DNA of 64,000 nucleotides from Salipiger marinus (GCF_900100085.1 NZ_FNEJ01000001.1:310001-374000), one strand, 5' to 3'. Counted from the first letter of the stretch, positions 32,753-43,678 are shown. The notes: generated by a model not told the origin, from the letters alone. Program-made: numbers and translations.

Positions 32753-35700
32753 TCAGGCCTGAAGCGGCTTGACCACCAGTTCGCCTTCCTCGCGGGCCTT
32801 CATGGCCAGCGCGGTGGCATGGGCGCCTGCGGCGGTCGTGTAATAGGGGATCTTGTCATAGAGCGCGACCGACCGGATTTCCCGGCTGTCCGCGACCGAG
32901 GCAGCGCCTTCGGTGGTGTTCAGCACCAGCTGCACGCCGCCATCCTTCATCAGATCCACCACGTTGGGGCGGCCTTCATAGACCTTCTTGACCCGTTCGC
33001 AGGGGATGTCGTTCTGCGACAGGAAAGCGGCGGTGCCCGCCGTCGCCACCAGATGGAACCCCATGCCGGACAGCAGCGAGGCCGCCTCCACCATCTGCGG
33101 GGTCTTGTCCTCGTCGCGGATGGAGATGAACACCGCGCCTTCGGTCGGCAGGATGTTGCCCGCGCCCATCTGCGCCTTGAGGAAGGCGCGCGGGAAGCTG
33201 CGGTCCCAGCCCATCACCTCGCCCGTGGAGCGCATTTCCGGCCCAAGGATGGTGTCGACACCGGGGAAACGGGCGAAGGGCAGCACCGCTTCCTTGACCG
33301 AGAACCACGGCATGTTCGGATCGGCCAGCGTCATCGGATCGGCCAGCGGCAGCACGCTGTCATAATCGGCGTTGTCGGGATAGGGCGCGCGCATCGGGAA
33401 GGCAGAGAGCTTTTCCCCCGCCATGATCCGCGCCGCAATAGAGGCAATGGCGCTGTCGGTGGCCTTGGCCACAAACGGCACGGTGCGGCTGGCGCGGGGG
33501 TTCACCTCGATCAGGTAAATCTCGTTGTCCTTGATGGCGAACTGCACGTTCATCAGGCCGACCACATGCAGCGCGCGGGCCAGCGCCTCGGTCTGGACCT
33601 TGATCTCGGCGATCAGCTCGTCGGACAGCGAATAGGGCGGCAGCGAACAGGCGCTGTCGCCGGAATGCACGCCCGCCTCTTCGATATGCTGCATGATGCC
33701 CGCGACATGCACCGCCTCGCCGTCGCAGATCGCGTCCACGTCCAGCTCGACCGCGCCCGACAGGTAGCTGTCCAGCAGCACCGGGCTGTCGCCCGACACC
33801 ACCACCGCCTCGCGGATGTAGCGTTCCAGATGCGCCATGTCGCGCACGATTTCCATGGCGCGCCCGCCCAGCACATAGGAGGGACGGATCACCAGCGGGA
33901 AGCCGATGCTGTCGGCGATGGCCAGTGCCTGCGCGTCGGTGGAGGCGATGCCGTTTTTCGGCTGCTTGAGGCCCAGCTGGTTGACCAGCGCCTGAAACCG
34001 CTCGCGGTCTTCGGCAAGGTCGATGGCATCGGGCGTGGTGCCAAGGATCGGGATGCCCTCCGCCTCCAGCGCGTTGGCAAGCTTGAGCGGGGTCTGACCG
34101 CCGAACTGCACGATCACGCCATGCAGCGTGCCATTTTCCAGCTCGACCCGCAGGATCTCCATCACATGTTCAAAGGTCAGCGGTTCGAAATACAGCCGGT
34201 CCGAGGTGTCATAGTCAGTGGACACGGTTTCCGGGTTGCAGTTGACCATGATGGTTTCATAGCCCGCCGCGGTCAGCGCGAAACAGGCGTGGCAGCAGCA
34301 GTAATCGAATTCGATCCCCTGCCCGATCCGGTTCGGACCGCCGCCAAGGATGACGACCTTTTTCTTGTCCGAAGGCCGCGCCTCGCATTCCACCTCGCCC
34401 ATCATGGGCATTTCATAGGTGGAATACATATAGGGCGTCTGCGCCTCGAATTCGGCGGCGCAGGTGTCGATCCGCTTGAAGCTGGCGACCACGCCCTGCG
34501 ACAGGCGGCGCTTGCGCACGTCCTTTTCGGAAAAGCCGGTGAGCACGGCCAGACGGGCATCGGAGAAGCCCATCATCTTGAGCGCGCGCAGACCTTCGGC
34601 ATTCTGCGGCAGGCCTTCGCGGCGCACCTGATCCTCGGCCTCGATGATTTCGCGGATCCGGGCAAGGAACCACGGGTCAAACATGGTCACGCCGTGGATG
34701 TCGTCATCCGACAGCCCGTGCCGCATCGCCTGCGCGATGGTGCGCAGCCGGTCGGGCGTCTGCTTGCTCAGCGCCTTGATGACGGCGGATTTTTCCGGCG
34801 CGCCGGGAATGGTGATCTCGTCAAAGCCGTTGAGCCCGGTTTCCAGCGAGCACAGCGCCTTCTGCAGCGATTCGTGGATGGTCCGGCCAATCGCCATCGC
34901 CTCGCCCACCGATTTCATCGCGGTGGTCAGATGCGGTTCGGATCCGGGGAACTTTTCAAAGGCAAAGCGCGGGATCTTGGTCACGACATAGTCGATGGTC
35001 GGCTCGAAGCTGGCAGGCGTCACCTTGGTGATGTCGTTGTCCAGCTCGTCCAGCGTGTAGCCCACGGCCAGCTTCGCCGCGATCTTGGCGATCGGAAAGC
35101 CGGTGGCCTTGGAGGCCAACGCCGAAGACCGCGATACGCGCGGGTTCATCTCGATCACGACCATGCGGCCATTTTCCGGATTCACCGCCCATTGCACGTT
35201 CGACCCGCCGGTTTCCACGCCGATCTCGCGCAGCACGGCGATGGAGCCGTTGCGCATGATCTGGTATTCCTTGTCGGTCAGGGTCAGCGCCGGGGCCACG
35301 GTGATGCTGTCGCCGGTATGCACGCCCATGGGATCGACGTTTTCGATGGCGCAGACGATGATGGCATTGTCCGCCTTGTCGCGGACCACCTCCATCTCGT
35401 ATTCCTTCCAGCCCAGCAGGGATTCATCCACAAGGATCTGGTTCACCGGCGAGGCATCCATGCCCGACCGGCAGTAATGCACGTAATCCTCGCGGTTATA
35501 GGCGACGCCGCCACCGGTGCCGCCCAGCGTGAAGGCGGGGCGGATGATCGCCGGAAGGCCGATGCCTTCCAGCGCCTCCAGCGCGATGGCCACGCCCGCG
35601 TCCAGATCGGCCTTGCCGTTGGGCTTTTTCGGGGCGGTGACGATGGTCGCCTTGGGGTTTTCCAGCCCGATGCGGTCCATCGCCTCGCGGAACAGCTTGC

Positions 35701-36085
35701 GGTCTTCGGCCATCTCGATGGCCTCGCGCTTGGCGCCGATCATCTCGACCCCGTATTTCGCGAGCACGCCCATTTCCTCGAGCGCCAGCGAGGTGTTCAG
35801 GCCGGTCTGGCCGCCCATCGTGGGCAGCAGCGCGTCGGGCCGTTCCTTTTCGATGATCTTTGCCACGATTTCGGGCGTGATCGGCTCGATATAGGTGGCA
35901 TCGGCCAGTTCCGGGTCGGTCATGATCGTGGCGGGGTTGGAATTCACCAGAATGACCCGGTAACCTTCCTCACGCAGGGCCTTGCAGGCCTGTGCGCCGG
36001 AATAGTCGAATTCGCAGGCCTGCCCGATCACGATGGGCCCCGCTCCGATAATCATGATGGATTTGATATCGGTTCTTTTGGGCAT
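32753..36085 (-). CDS. carB: Carbamoyl-phosphate synthase large subunit
   Basis: 1110-residue ATP-dependent synthetase that makes carbamoyl phosphate from bicarbonate and ammonia supplied by CarA, for arginine and pyrimidine synthesis. Two homologous ATP-grasp halves: N-terminal carboxyphosphate domain ([48 protein letters not shown]) and C-terminal carbamate domain ([46 protein letters not shown]), then an MGS-like regulatory domain ([10 protein letters not shown]). Slightly longer than E. coli CarB (1073). Start with GAGG upstream; carA is not in the window. Confidence 0.98.
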   Translation of the reverse strand: MPKRTDIKSIMIIGAGPIVIGQACEFDYSGAQACKALREEGYRVILVNSNPATIMTDPELADATYIEPITPEIVAKIIEKERPDALLPTMGGQTGLNTSLALEEMGVLAKYGVEMIGAKREAIEMAEDRKLFREAMDRIGLENPKATIVTAPKKPNGKADLDAGVAIALEALEGIGLPAIIRPAFTLGGTGGGVAYNREDYVHYCRSGMDASPVNQILVDESLLGWKEYEMEVVRDKADNAIIVCAIENVDPMGVHTGDSITVAPALTLTDKEYQIMRNGSIAVLREIGVETGGSNVQWAVNPENGRMVVIEMNPRVSRSSALASKATGFPIAKIAAKLAVGYTLDELDNDITKVTPASFEPTIDYVVTKIPRFAFEKFPGSEPHLTTAMKSVGEAMAIGRTIHESLQKALCSLETGLNGFDEITIPGAPEKSAVIKALSKQTPDRLRTIAQAMRHGLSDDDIHGVTMFDPWFLARIREIIEAEDQVRREGLPQNAEGLRALKMMGFSDARLAVLTGFSEKDVRKRRLSQGVVASFKRIDTCAAEFEAQTPYMYSTYEMPMMGEVECEARPSDKKKVVILGGGPNRIGQGIEFDYCCCHACFALTAAGYETIMVNCNPETVSTDYDTSDRLYFEPLTFEHVMEILRVELENGTLHGVIVQFGGQTPLKLANALEAEGIPILGTTPDAIDLAEDRERFQALVNQLGLKQPKNGIASTDAQALAIADSIGFPLVIRPSYVLGGRAMEIVRDMAHLERYIREAVVVSGDSPVLLDSYLSGAVELDVDAICDGEAVHVAGIMQHIEEAGVHSGDSACSLPPYSLSDELIAEIKVQTEALARALHVVGLMNVQFAIKDNEIYLIEVNPRASRTVPFVAKATDSAIASIAARIMAGEKLSAFPMRAPYPDNADYDSVLPLADPMTLADPNMPWFSVKEAVLPFARFPGVDTILGPEMRSTGEVMGWDRSFPRAFLKAQMGAGNILPTEGAVFISIRDEDKTPQMVEAASLLSGMGFHLVATAGTAAFLSQNDIPCERVKKVYEGRPNVVDLMKDGGVQLVLNTTEGAASVADSREIRSVALYDKIPYYTTAAGAHATALAMKAREEGELVVKPLQA

Positions 36086-36235
36086 GGTCGGACCTCGTCT
36101 TGACGGTGTGGCGGTGCGGTTCAGGCACGGGGCATCCTGCGCGGGAGTCGCAGCTCCCCGCAAATTGTCGTGGGTTATAGACAGAAGCCCTGCCCGTGCA
36201 ACCCCAATCCGACCGGGATCCGCCGCTGTGGCACG

Positions 36236-37486
36236 CTACTGTGCGGCGTGCAGCATCCCCTCGCGGGAGCGGCTGTGGTCGCGGGCGGGGTCGCGCTGAT
36301 ACAGATAATCGCGCGTGACGGGCACGGCATATTGCCGATGCGACAGCTGCATGTGGAAGACCGCCTGAAACGACTCCTCGAACGCGGCTTCGCAGACCGC
36401 CAGATAGAACCGCCACATGCGGATGAACCGCTCGTCATACATGGCACGCACGCGGGGCAGCGCCGCCTCGAACCGCTGCCGCCAGTGGTTGAGCGTGGGG
36501 CCGTAATGGCCGCGCAGCACCTCCACATCCGCGGCCCAGAGCCCTGTGCGTTCCACCGCCGCCGCCACTTCGGACAGCGAGGGCACATAGCCGCCGGGGA
36601 AGATATACCTGTCGATCCAGGCCGAGGTCGCGGCGGGCGGCGAGACATGGCCGATGGAATGGACCAGCGCCACGCCTTCCGGGGCCAGCAGGTCGTCGAG
36701 CTTGGCGAAATAGTCGTGCAGATGCGGCGCCCCCACATGTTCCAGCATGCCGACGCTGACGATGCGGTCAAAGCGGTCCTGCAGCAGCCGGTAATCCAGC
36801 AGGCGGAAATCGGTCCTGTCGGCAAGGCCTTCCTCTGCAGCGCGGCGGCGCGCGGTGGCAAGCTGGTTTTCCGACAGCGTGACCCCCGTCACATGCACGC
36901 CGTGATCGCGCGCCAGCGTCAGCGCCATGCCGCCCCAGCCGCAGCCGATGTCCAGCACCCGCATCCCCGGCTTCAGCAGCAGCTTCTGGGCGATATGGTC
37001 CTTTTTCGCCTGCTGCGCCTCCTCCAGCGACAGATCCGGATCGGTGAAATAGGCACAGGAATACTGCATGTCCCGGTCAAGGAAGAGCCGGTAAAGATCA
37101 TCGGAAATGTCGTAATGATGCTGCACGTTGCGCTGCGACAGCAGCGGCGTGTTGCGCTGGACCAGCCCGCGCAGCTGCCCGCGCAGCGCATGGACCGCAT
37201 TGACCCAGACCGGCAGCCGCCCGGCCTGCTGGTTGCGGATCAGAAGCGCCAGAAGATCGTAAAGCCGGTCGGATGGCACCTGCAGGCTGCCGTCCATGTA
37301 GCCCTCGCCAAGCGCCAGCACCGGCCGCAGGCACAGCGCGCGCAGCAGCCGGGCCTCCTTCAGCACCACCTCCGCCTCGGCGCCGCCGGGCCCGTAGTCG
37401 CGCACGGTGCCCTCCGGATAGGTGACCCGCAGCCGCCCGGTCACGATCAGGCGATGCAGCATTCTGTCGAGTACGGTTTCCCACAT
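36236..37486 (-). CDS. cfa: Cyclopropane-fatty-acyl-phospholipid synthase
   Basis: 416-residue SAM-dependent enzyme that methylenates cis double bonds of membrane phospholipid chains. N-terminal lipid-binding domain, then QRNVQHHYDISDDLYRLFLD, the SAM loop VLDIGCGWGGMAL, VGMLEHVG and the C-terminal WRFYLAVCEAAFE. Peripheral cytoplasmic membrane. Start 37486 with GGGGG-type site seven bases upstream; a few extra in-frame codons upstream are rejected. Divergent from aspS across 181 bp. The 150 bp between this gene and carB hold a possible hairpin (GCGGGAG/CTCCCCGC near 36141-36161). Confidence 0.92.
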   Translation of the reverse strand: MWETVLDRMLHRLIVTGRLRVTYPEGTVRDYGPGGAEAEVVLKEARLLRALCLRPVLALGEGYMDGSLQVPSDRLYDLLALLIRNQQAGRLPVWVNAVHALRGQLRGLVQRNTPLLSQRNVQHHYDISDDLYRLFLDRDMQYSCAYFTDPDLSLEEAQQAKKDHIAQKLLLKPGMRVLDIGCGWGGMALTLARDHGVHVTGVTLSENQLATARRRAAEEGLADRTDFRLLDYRLLQDRFDRIVSVGMLEHVGAPHLHDYFAKLDDLLAPEGVALVHSIGHVSPPAATSAWIDRYIFPGGYVPSLSEVAAAVERTGLWAADVEVLRGHYGPTLNHWRQRFEAALPRVRAMYDERFIRMWRFYLAVCEAAFEESFQAVFHMQLSHRQYAVPVTRDYLYQRDPARDHSRSREGMLHAAQ

Positions 37487-37667
37487 GTCACACCCCCGAG
37501 TGACCCTGTTCCAGAAAACGAAGCCAAACGCGCAGACTCGCAAAATTGTTCCCCTAGGTTACAACAGATGCGAAATATGGCAAAGACACCGGGCTTCCCT
37601 TGACTTCCCCCCCGCGCCCCTGTGTATCGGCGCCTGACTTTCAAGCAGTTTCCGAAGGGCACTCCAC

Positions 37668-39449
37668 ATGCATGCCTATCGCAGCCATACCTGCGCCGAC
37701 CTGACCAAGGCCAACGAGGGCGAAACCGTTCGCCTGTCGGGCTGGGTGAACCGCATCCGCGACCATGGCGGCATCCTGTTCATCGACCTGCGCGACCATT
37801 ACGGCATCACACAGGTGCTGTGCGATCCCGACAGCCCCGTCTTTGCATCGGTGGAAAAGCTGCGGGCGGAATGGTGCGTGCGCATCGACGGCGTGGTGAA
37901 GGCGCGCGATGCGAGCCTTGTGAACCCCAAGCTGCCCACCGGCGAGATCGAGGTGTTCATCCGCGATCTGGAGGTGCTGGGCGCCTCCGACGAACTGCCG
38001 CTGATGGTGTTCGGCGATCAGGAATATCCCGAGGAAACCCGCCTGCGCTACCGCTACCTTGACCTGCGCCGCGAGGCGATGCAGCGCAACATGGTGCTGC
38101 GGTCGGATGTGGTGTCGTCGATCCGCAAGCGGATGTGGGCGCAGGACTTCCGCGAATTCCAGACCCCGATCATCACCGCCTCCAGCCCCGAAGGCGCGCG
38201 CGACTTCCTCGTGCCGTCGCGGCTGCATCCGGGCAAGTTCTACGCGCTGCCGCAGGCGCCGCAGCAGTTCAAGCAGCTGATCATGGTGTCGGGCTACGAC
38301 AAGTATTTCCAGATCGCGCCCTGTTTCCGCGACGAGGATCCGCGCGCCGACCGCTCGCCCACCGATTTCTACCAGCTCGACCTCGAAATGAGCTTCGTCA
38401 CCCAGCAGGACGTGTTCGACACCGTGGCCCCCGTGGTCGCTGGCGTGTTCGAGGAATTTGGCGGCGGCAAGAAGGTCGACGCCCCCGAGACATGGGAACA
38501 GATCAGCTACGCCGATTCCGCGCTGTGGTATGGCACCGACAAGCCCGACCTGCGCAACCCGATCAAGATGCAGGTGGTGAGCGAGCATTTTGCCGGATCC
38601 GGCTTTGCCATCTTCGCCAAGCTGCTGGAACAGGACGGCACCGAAATCCGCGCCATCCCCGCCCCCACCGGCGGCTCGCGCAAATTCTGCGACCGGATGA
38701 ACGCCTTTGCCCAGAAAGAGGGTCTGCCCGGCATGGGCTACATCTTCTGGCGCGAAACCGACGGCCAGATGGAGGCCGCAGGCCCCTTGGCCAAGAACAT
38801 CGGCCCCGAGCGGACCGAGGCGATCCGCCAGCAGCTTGGTCTGGGCGTGGGCGATGCCGCCTTCTTCCTTGGCGGCAAGCCTGCCAGCTTTGAACGGGTG
38901 GCGGGCCGCGCCCGCACCGTGATCGGCGAAGAGCTTGGCCTGACCGACAAGAACCGCTTCGCCTTCGCGTGGATCGTCGATTTCCCGATGTATGAAAAAG
39001 ACGAAACCACCGGCAAGATCGACTTCAGCCACAACCCCTTCTCCATGCCGCAGGGCGGGCTGGAGGCGCTCAAGGGCGATCCGCTGAAGGTTCTGGGCTT
39101 CCAGTATGACCTTGCCTGCAACGGTTACGAGCTGATTTCCGGCGCCATCCGCAACCACAAGCCCGAGATCATGTTCAAGGCGTTTGAGCTGGCAGGCTAT
39201 GGCGAGGACGAGGTGCGGCGCCGTTTTGGCGGCATGGTCAACGCCTTCCGCTTCGGCGCCCCGCCGCATGGCGGCTGTGCGGCGGGCATCGACCGGATCG
39301 TGATGCTGCTGGCCGACACCGCCAACATCCGCGAGGTCATCATGTTCCCGATGAACCAGCGCGCCGAGGATCTGATGATGGGCGCGCCCTCCGAACCCAC
39401 CTCGGACCAGCTCATGGAGCTGTCCCTGCGGGTCATTCCGCAGGAGTGA
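37668..39449 (+). CDS. aspS: Aspartate--tRNA ligase
   Basis: 593-residue bacterial-type class II synthetase: anticodon-binding OB fold ([23 protein letters not shown], about 21-43), motif 2 [19 protein letters not shown], bacterial GAD insertion domain (about 290-420) and motif 3 [19 protein letters not shown]. Full length as E. coli AspRS. Its stop overlaps a GTG and lies 5 bp before the ATG of a restriction endonuclease gene, which is thus in the same message; an unusual partner for a tRNA synthetase. Confidence 0.97.
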   Translation: MHAYRSHTCADLTKANEGETVRLSGWVNRIRDHGGILFIDLRDHYGITQVLCDPDSPVFASVEKLRAEWCVRIDGVVKARDASLVNPKLPTGEIEVFIRDLEVLGASDELPLMVFGDQEYPEETRLRYRYLDLRREAMQRNMVLRSDVVSSIRKRMWAQDFREFQTPIITASSPEGARDFLVPSRLHPGKFYALPQAPQQFKQLIMVSGYDKYFQIAPCFRDEDPRADRSPTDFYQLDLEMSFVTQQDVFDTVAPVVAGVFEEFGGGKKVDAPETWEQISYADSALWYGTDKPDLRNPIKMQVVSEHFAGSGFAIFAKLLEQDGTEIRAIPAPTGGSRKFCDRMNAFAQKEGLPGMGYIFWRETDGQMEAAGPLAKNIGPERTEAIRQQLGLGVGDAAFFLGGKPASFERVAGRARTVIGEELGLTDKNRFAFAWIVDFPMYEKDETTGKIDFSHNPFSMPQGGLEALKGDPLKVLGFQYDLACNGYELISGAIRNHKPEIMFKAFELAGYGEDEVRRRFGGMVNAFRFGAPPHGGCAAGIDRIVMLLADTANIREVIMFPMNQRAEDLMMGAPSEPTSDQLMELSLRVIPQE

Positions 39450-39454
39450 GCGCG

Positions 39455-40234
39455 ATGCTGCAGACGTTGCGGGATCAGGGCTTCGACGTCCTGACCCGCA
39501 ACCATGCGGAGGCGATCCTCGCCTTCGACTTCCCCGAGGAACTGGCCGAACTGGTCGCCGCCCTGACCGCCTTCCGCATCTCGCTTGCGGAACTGGTGGG
39601 GGGTGGCGGCGGCGAGTCGCGCCAGACCCAGCGGCTGCGCCACGCGCTGTCCGCCACCGGCTGGGCCAAGCACAGCTTCAACGTGCGCACCGTGGTCGAC
39701 GGGCGCGAGCGCGAGGCGATCAGCCACGAGGTCGATCATGTGCGCTTTGGTCCCACCGGCACGCTGGCGCTGGAAATCGAATGGAACAACAAGGATCCGT
39801 TCTTTGACCGCGATCTGGAAAATTTCCAGCGGCTGCACGCGCTGTCGGCGATCAGTCTGGGCATCGTGGTGACCCGCGGCGCCTCGATGCAGGAGGCATT
39901 TTTTCCCCGCATCGCCGCATGGATGAACCAGCAGGGGCTGAATTCCGAAGCGGATCTGGACCGGCTCAACATCACCGAACGCACGCGGGCGCAGCGCGCC
40001 TCTGTCGCCACGCGCATGGCGCGCGGCATGTCCTTTGCCGAAGCCTTTGCCCGCACCTTCGTGACCAGCAAGTTCGGCCCCGCCTCCACCCACTGGTCAA
40101 AGCTGGAGGATCGCGTGGCGCGCGGGGTGGGCAACCCCTGCCCGCTGCTGCTGATCGGGCTGCCGGACAGCCTGCTGACCGATCAGCCGCTGGAGGATCC
40201 CGGCGCGCTGGACCTGTTCAGCCTGGACGACTGA
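39455..40234 (+). CDS. Type II restriction endonuclease, BglII/BstYI family
   Basis: 259-residue protein of the BglII/BstYI family, which cleaves GATC-centred hexamers such as AGATCT or RGATCY. The family block LALEIEWNNKDPFFDRDLENFQ (residues 104-125) is unmistakable. The PD-(D/E)xK-like site should be D94 (HEVDHVRFG), E107 and E109 (LEIEW); BglII has D84, E93 and Q95. ATG 39455 has CAGGAG eight bases upstream; a GTG at 39446 overlapping the aspS stop is the alternative. Its stop abuts that of the convergent methyltransferase gene with no spacer. The exact site is inferred from the family only. Confidence 0.88.
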   Translation: MLQTLRDQGFDVLTRNHAEAILAFDFPEELAELVAALTAFRISLAELVGGGGGESRQTQRLRHALSATGWAKHSFNVRTVVDGREREAISHEVDHVRFGPTGTLALEIEWNNKDPFFDRDLENFQRLHALSAISLGIVVTRGASMQEAFFPRIAAWMNQQGLNSEADLDRLNITERTRAQRASVATRMARGMSFAEAFARTFVTSKFGPASTHWSKLEDRVARGVGNPCPLLLIGLPDSLLTDQPLEDPGALDLFSLDD

Positions 40235-40867
40235 TCATTCCGCCGCGAGCGACGAATTGTAGGAATAGGTCTTCCAGCTGGGTTTGTAATCCGCATCCGC
40301 CTGATTGCCCCAGACCGTCCAGCCCTGACGCACGCCACGGCCAAACATCTCCAGATACGGACCCTTGGAGCAGCTTTCGATCAGCTCATACTGTTCGTCC
40401 GGCTTGCGCGAATGTTCGCGCTTGCGGGTTTGCAGCATGTTCACCTGACTGCGCCCCGGCGACAGGGTGCGCGCGTTGCGGCCCCTTGTCCCGAACAGCA
40501 GAAGTTCGGTCACGTTGCGGAAGTAGAACCCGACGCCGCGCCCGTCCGACCCGCCATCCTTGCGGATCTTGTGCCAGACGATGTTCGATTTGTATTCGAA
40601 CCCCCACGAGGTCAGCACCTGCAGCCCTTCAGGCAGCAGCGCGTTGGGCACCCACAGGTAGCAATGCGCTGTATCTTCAAGGAAATCCGCGACAGGCAGC
40701 GCGCAGATATCCTCCAGCGTCATGGTCGGATAGCGGGCCAGCCGCTTATGTTCCGGCGCCACCTTTCCGGTACGGTTGGTGAACCGCCACGGCGGGTCCG
40801 CCATGACGGTGGCGAAACGGTCCCTTCCAAGGAACCCGGACAGGTCTTGCGCGGCGATTTGGCTCAT
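40235..40867 (-). CDS. MT-A70-family adenine-N6 DNA methyltransferase (modification partner)
   Basis: 210-residue SAM-dependent methyltransferase with the catalytic DPPW at residues 24-27 (VMADPPWRF) and the MT-A70 blocks CYLWVPNALLPEGLQVLTSWGFEYKSNIVWHK and GPYLEMFGRGVRQGWTVWGNQ. Tail to tail with the BglII-like endonuclease, so it should protect the same site by adenine methylation. No separate target-recognition domain. Start uncertain: ATG 40867, or a TTG two codons upstream, which has GGAGG at ideal spacing; a GTG at 40924 is also in frame. An AGATCT site lies about 92 bp upstream of the ATG. Confidence 0.87.
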   Translation of the reverse strand: MSQIAAQDLSGFLGRDRFATVMADPPWRFTNRTGKVAPEHKRLARYPTMTLEDICALPVADFLEDTAHCYLWVPNALLPEGLQVLTSWGFEYKSNIVWHKIRKDGGSDGRGVGFYFRNVTELLLFGTRGRNARTLSPGRSQVNMLQTRKREHSRKPDEQYELIESCSKGPYLEMFGRGVRQGWTVWGNQADADYKPSWKTYSYNSSLAAE

Positions 40868-41089
40868 GTCCAAGATATAGCCTCCGGTTCGCCCGCTTGT
40901 CACGCGGCTTTCAGCATCAAACACCAGCTTCTCACAGCCGGAACAAAATTGGAACTCCAGATCTGCGCCAGATGACGCAGAGAGGTCGGCCTGTTTCCGC
41001 CGCCCTGCCCGCCCGTTTCGCTACGGCAGAGATGAAATCCGGCCCGCGTGCGATTATCTTTGTGCAAAGCCCCTGCACGGAGCACCGCC

Positions 41090-42484
41090 ATGGCCGCGTT
41101 CGATCCGATCCTTGCCGATATCCGTTTCGGCTGCGGCCTGTCGCCCCGGATCGCCCCTCCCGGCGAGGCCAAGGCGCTGCTGGCGCAGCTTGATGCCCCG
41201 GACAAGGTGGCAAAGCAGTTTCCGGTGGAGGATTTCGACACCTTCCTGACCCGGCTGCAGGCGCGGCTCGACTTTCGCGCCATCCGCAGCAAGGAAAAAG
41301 GCTCCCCCGCCGCCGAGAACGCGATCAAACAGCTCAAGCGTCTGAACAAGCAGGCCCGCACCGCGCAGATGCTCTGGCTCCGGCAGCAGCTGGCGCGCCG
41401 CGTGGTCACTCCGGCGCCCTTCCGCGAACGGTTGACCACCTTCTGGGCGGATCATTTCACCGCAACCGGCAAGACCGGGCTGCTGCGCTTCGGCAGTTCG
41501 CCCTATGTGGAAAGCGCGCTGCGGCCCCACCTTGGCGGGCGGTTCGAGGATCTGCTGATCGCCGCCGTCACCCATCCGCTGATGGTGCATTATCTGGACC
41601 AGACCCGGTCCATCGGCCCCAGCTCCCCCGCCGCGCAGGCGAAAAAGGCCAAATCCGGCGGGCTGAACGAAAACCTCGCCCGCGAGGTGCTGGAACTGCA
41701 CACGCTGGGGGCTGACGGGCCCTATACTCAGGATGACGTGCGCGAACTGGCTGAACTGCTGACCGGGCTTACCATGACCGAACGGCAGGGGCAGCAGTTC
41801 CGCAAGGCCTTGGCCGAACCGGGGCGGGAAACCGTGCTGGGCGTGGCCTATGGCGATGGCAAGGGCGCGCGCCTGCGCGACGTCCATGCCGTGCTGCGCG
41901 ATCTTGCCCGCCACCCCGCCACCGCGCGGCATCTGGCCCGCAAGCTTGCCGTTCATTTTGTCAGCGACACGCCCGATCCGGCGCTGGTCACGGCGGTGGA
42001 GCGCGCCTTTCTGGACAGCGGCACCGATCTGCGCGCGGGCTATGCCGCGCTGATCGGCCACCCCGCGACATGGGCGGCGGCCAGCCCGAACGTGAAACCG
42101 CCGCTGGACTTCATCGGTTCGGCGCTGCGCGCGCTGGCGGTGGATCCGGCGCGGCTGGTGAAGCTGGACGAAAAGCAGGGGCGGCAGCTGGTGCACTATC
42201 CCATGGCGCTGATGGGCCATGTCTGGGAAGACCCCGACGGGCCGGATGGCCTGCCCGAGGCCGACAGCGCGTGGATTTCGCCGCAGGGCCTGTCGGCGCG
42301 GCTGCAATGGGCCGTGGCCGTGCCGCAACAGCTGATGGCCGACCTGCCCGACCCCCGCGCCTTTGTCGAGGTGGCGCTGGGGCCGCGCGTCCCGCCCGCC
42401 GTCGCCTTTGCCGCCCGCGCCGCCGAAACCCGCGCCGATGGCGTGGGGCTGGTGCTGGCCTCCCCCGCTTTTCAGAGGATGTGA
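41090..42484 (+). CDS. DUF1800 family protein
   Basis: 464-residue protein. RFGCGLSPR near the N-terminus, RERLTTFWADHFTAT, and NENLAREVLELHTLGADGPYTQDDVRELAELLTG (about 198-231) are the DUF1800 hallmarks. Function unknown; DUF1800 and DUF1501 genes are almost always paired and are thought to act on a shared extracellular or polysaccharide target. No signal peptide here. Followed 3 bp later by the DUF1501 gene. Confidence 0.9.
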   Translation: MAAFDPILADIRFGCGLSPRIAPPGEAKALLAQLDAPDKVAKQFPVEDFDTFLTRLQARLDFRAIRSKEKGSPAAENAIKQLKRLNKQARTAQMLWLRQQLARRVVTPAPFRERLTTFWADHFTATGKTGLLRFGSSPYVESALRPHLGGRFEDLLIAAVTHPLMVHYLDQTRSIGPSSPAAQAKKAKSGGLNENLAREVLELHTLGADGPYTQDDVRELAELLTGLTMTERQGQQFRKALAEPGRETVLGVAYGDGKGARLRDVHAVLRDLARHPATARHLARKLAVHFVSDTPDPALVTAVERAFLDSGTDLRAGYAALIGHPATWAAASPNVKPPLDFIGSALRALAVDPARLVKLDEKQGRQLVHYPMALMGHVWEDPDGPDGLPEADSAWISPQGLSARLQWAVAVPQQLMADLPDPRAFVEVALGPRVPPAVAFAARAAETRADGVGLVLASPAFQRM

Positions 42485-42487
42485 GCC

Positions 42488-43678
42488 ATGGCTGCCGATC
42501 TGACCCGCCGCCTGTTCCTGACCCGCTCCGCCGCGCTGGGATGTTCGCTGGCGGCAAGCCCGCTGATCACGCCGGTGACCTTTGCCGCAACCCCCGGCGA
42601 CGCGCGGCTGGTGGTCATCATCCTGCGCGGCGCCATGGACGGGCTGGGCGCGGTGATGCCGCATGGCGATCCGGCCTATGCCGGGCTGCGCGGCGCCCTG
42701 CCCGAAGGCGCGGCGGATCTGGACGGGTTCCATGCGCTGCATCCCGCGCTCGCGCCGCTGATGCCGCTGTGGCAGCAGGGCCAGCTGGGCGTGGTGCATG
42801 CCGTATCCACCCCCTATCGCGACAAGCGCAGCCATTTTGACGGGCAGGATCTGCTGGAGGCGGGGATCACCGACCTCAGCGCCGGGCTTAGCCGCGATGG
42901 CTGGCTGAACCGGCTGCTGCAGCACTATCCGGGCGTAGGCACCGACACCGCCTATGCCATCGGGCGCGATGCGCTGCCGATCCTTGGCGGTGCGGCGCCG
43001 GTGTCGCGCTGGTCGCCAGAGGCCGATCTGACGCTAAGCCCGCAGGCGCTGAAGCTCGCCGAACTGGTGATGCAGGATGATCCGCTGTTCGCGGCGGCGC
43101 TGGCGCAGGCCTATGACATCACCAGCCAGCCAGAGATGGGCGGGTCGGACCAGCCAAAGGCGCGGGGCAAGAAGGGCCCTTCGCCCGAAGGCCGGATCGC
43201 CGAATTTGCCGCGCAGCAGCTTTCGGGGGCGGCGCGCATCGCGTCTTTTTCGATCAACGGCTGGGACACGCATGACAGGCAGGAGGTGGCCCTGACCCGC
43301 GCGCTGGCCAAGCTGTCCGAGGTGATCCTGACCCTGCGCGACGGGCTGGGCGGGCCGGTCTGGCAGCAGACGGCGGTGATTGCCATGACCGAATTTGGCC
43401 GCACCGTGCGGCTGAACGGCACCGGCGGCACCGATCACGGCACCGGCGGTGCCATGATCCTTGCCGGGGGTGCGATCCGTGGCGGGCAGGTGGTGGCGGA
43501 CTGGCCCGGCCTGACCGAGGCCGACCTGTATGCCCGCCGCGATCTGATGCCCACCCGCGACCTGCGCGCCCATGCCGGCTGGATCATTCAGGGCCTGTTC
43601 GGGCTGGACCGCGGCGTGGTGGAACGCACCGTCTTTCCGGGGGTGGATCTGGGCGCCGATCCCCGGCTGCTGCTGTAG
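42488..43678 (+). CDS. DUF1501 family protein, Tat-exported
   Basis: 396-residue protein with a Tat signal (LTRRLFLTRSAALGCSLAAS, cleavage near TFAA). Alkaline-phosphatase-like/sulfatase-like fold expected: VVIILRGAMDGLGAVMP, SHFDGQDLLEAG, FSINGWDTHDRQ and GRTVRLNGTGGTDHGTGGAM supply the likely metal ligands. Function unknown. Operon with DUF1800. Convergent with the response-regulator gene: stops are directly adjacent (43678/43679). Confidence 0.9.
   Translation: MAADLTRRLFLTRSAALGCSLAASPLITPVTFAATPGDARLVVIILRGAMDGLGAVMPHGDPAYAGLRGALPEGAADLDGFHALHPALAPLMPLWQQGQLGVVHAVSTPYRDKRSHFDGQDLLEAGITDLSAGLSRDGWLNRLLQHYPGVGTDTAYAIGRDALPILGGAAPVSRWSPEADLTLSPQALKLAELVMQDDPLFAAALAQAYDITSQPEMGGSDQPKARGKKGPSPEGRIAEFAAQQLSGAARIASFSINGWDTHDRQEVALTRALAKLSEVILTLRDGLGGPVWQQTAVIAMTEFGRTVRLNGTGGTDHGTGGAMILAGGAIRGGQVVADWPGLTEADLYARRDLMPTRDLRAHAGWIIQGLFGLDRGVVERTVFPGVDLGADPRLLL

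Noticed and set aside
32819-36103. Open frame of about 1,094 codons on the plus strand across carB
   Set aside because: It is the antisense shadow of carB, produced by high GC and codon bias; it shows no family features, and carB on the other strand is unmistakable.
37447-37662. 71-codon minus-strand frame in the cfa-aspS gap
   Set aside because: No ribosome-binding site, and it overlaps the start of cfa and the probable promoters of both genes; Cys/Ser-rich translation without a family.
39446-40924. Restriction-modification pair as part of a larger mobile island
   Set aside because: No integrase, transposase, tRNA-associated repeat or clear change in base composition flanks it; only the two genes appear inserted between ordinary neighbours.
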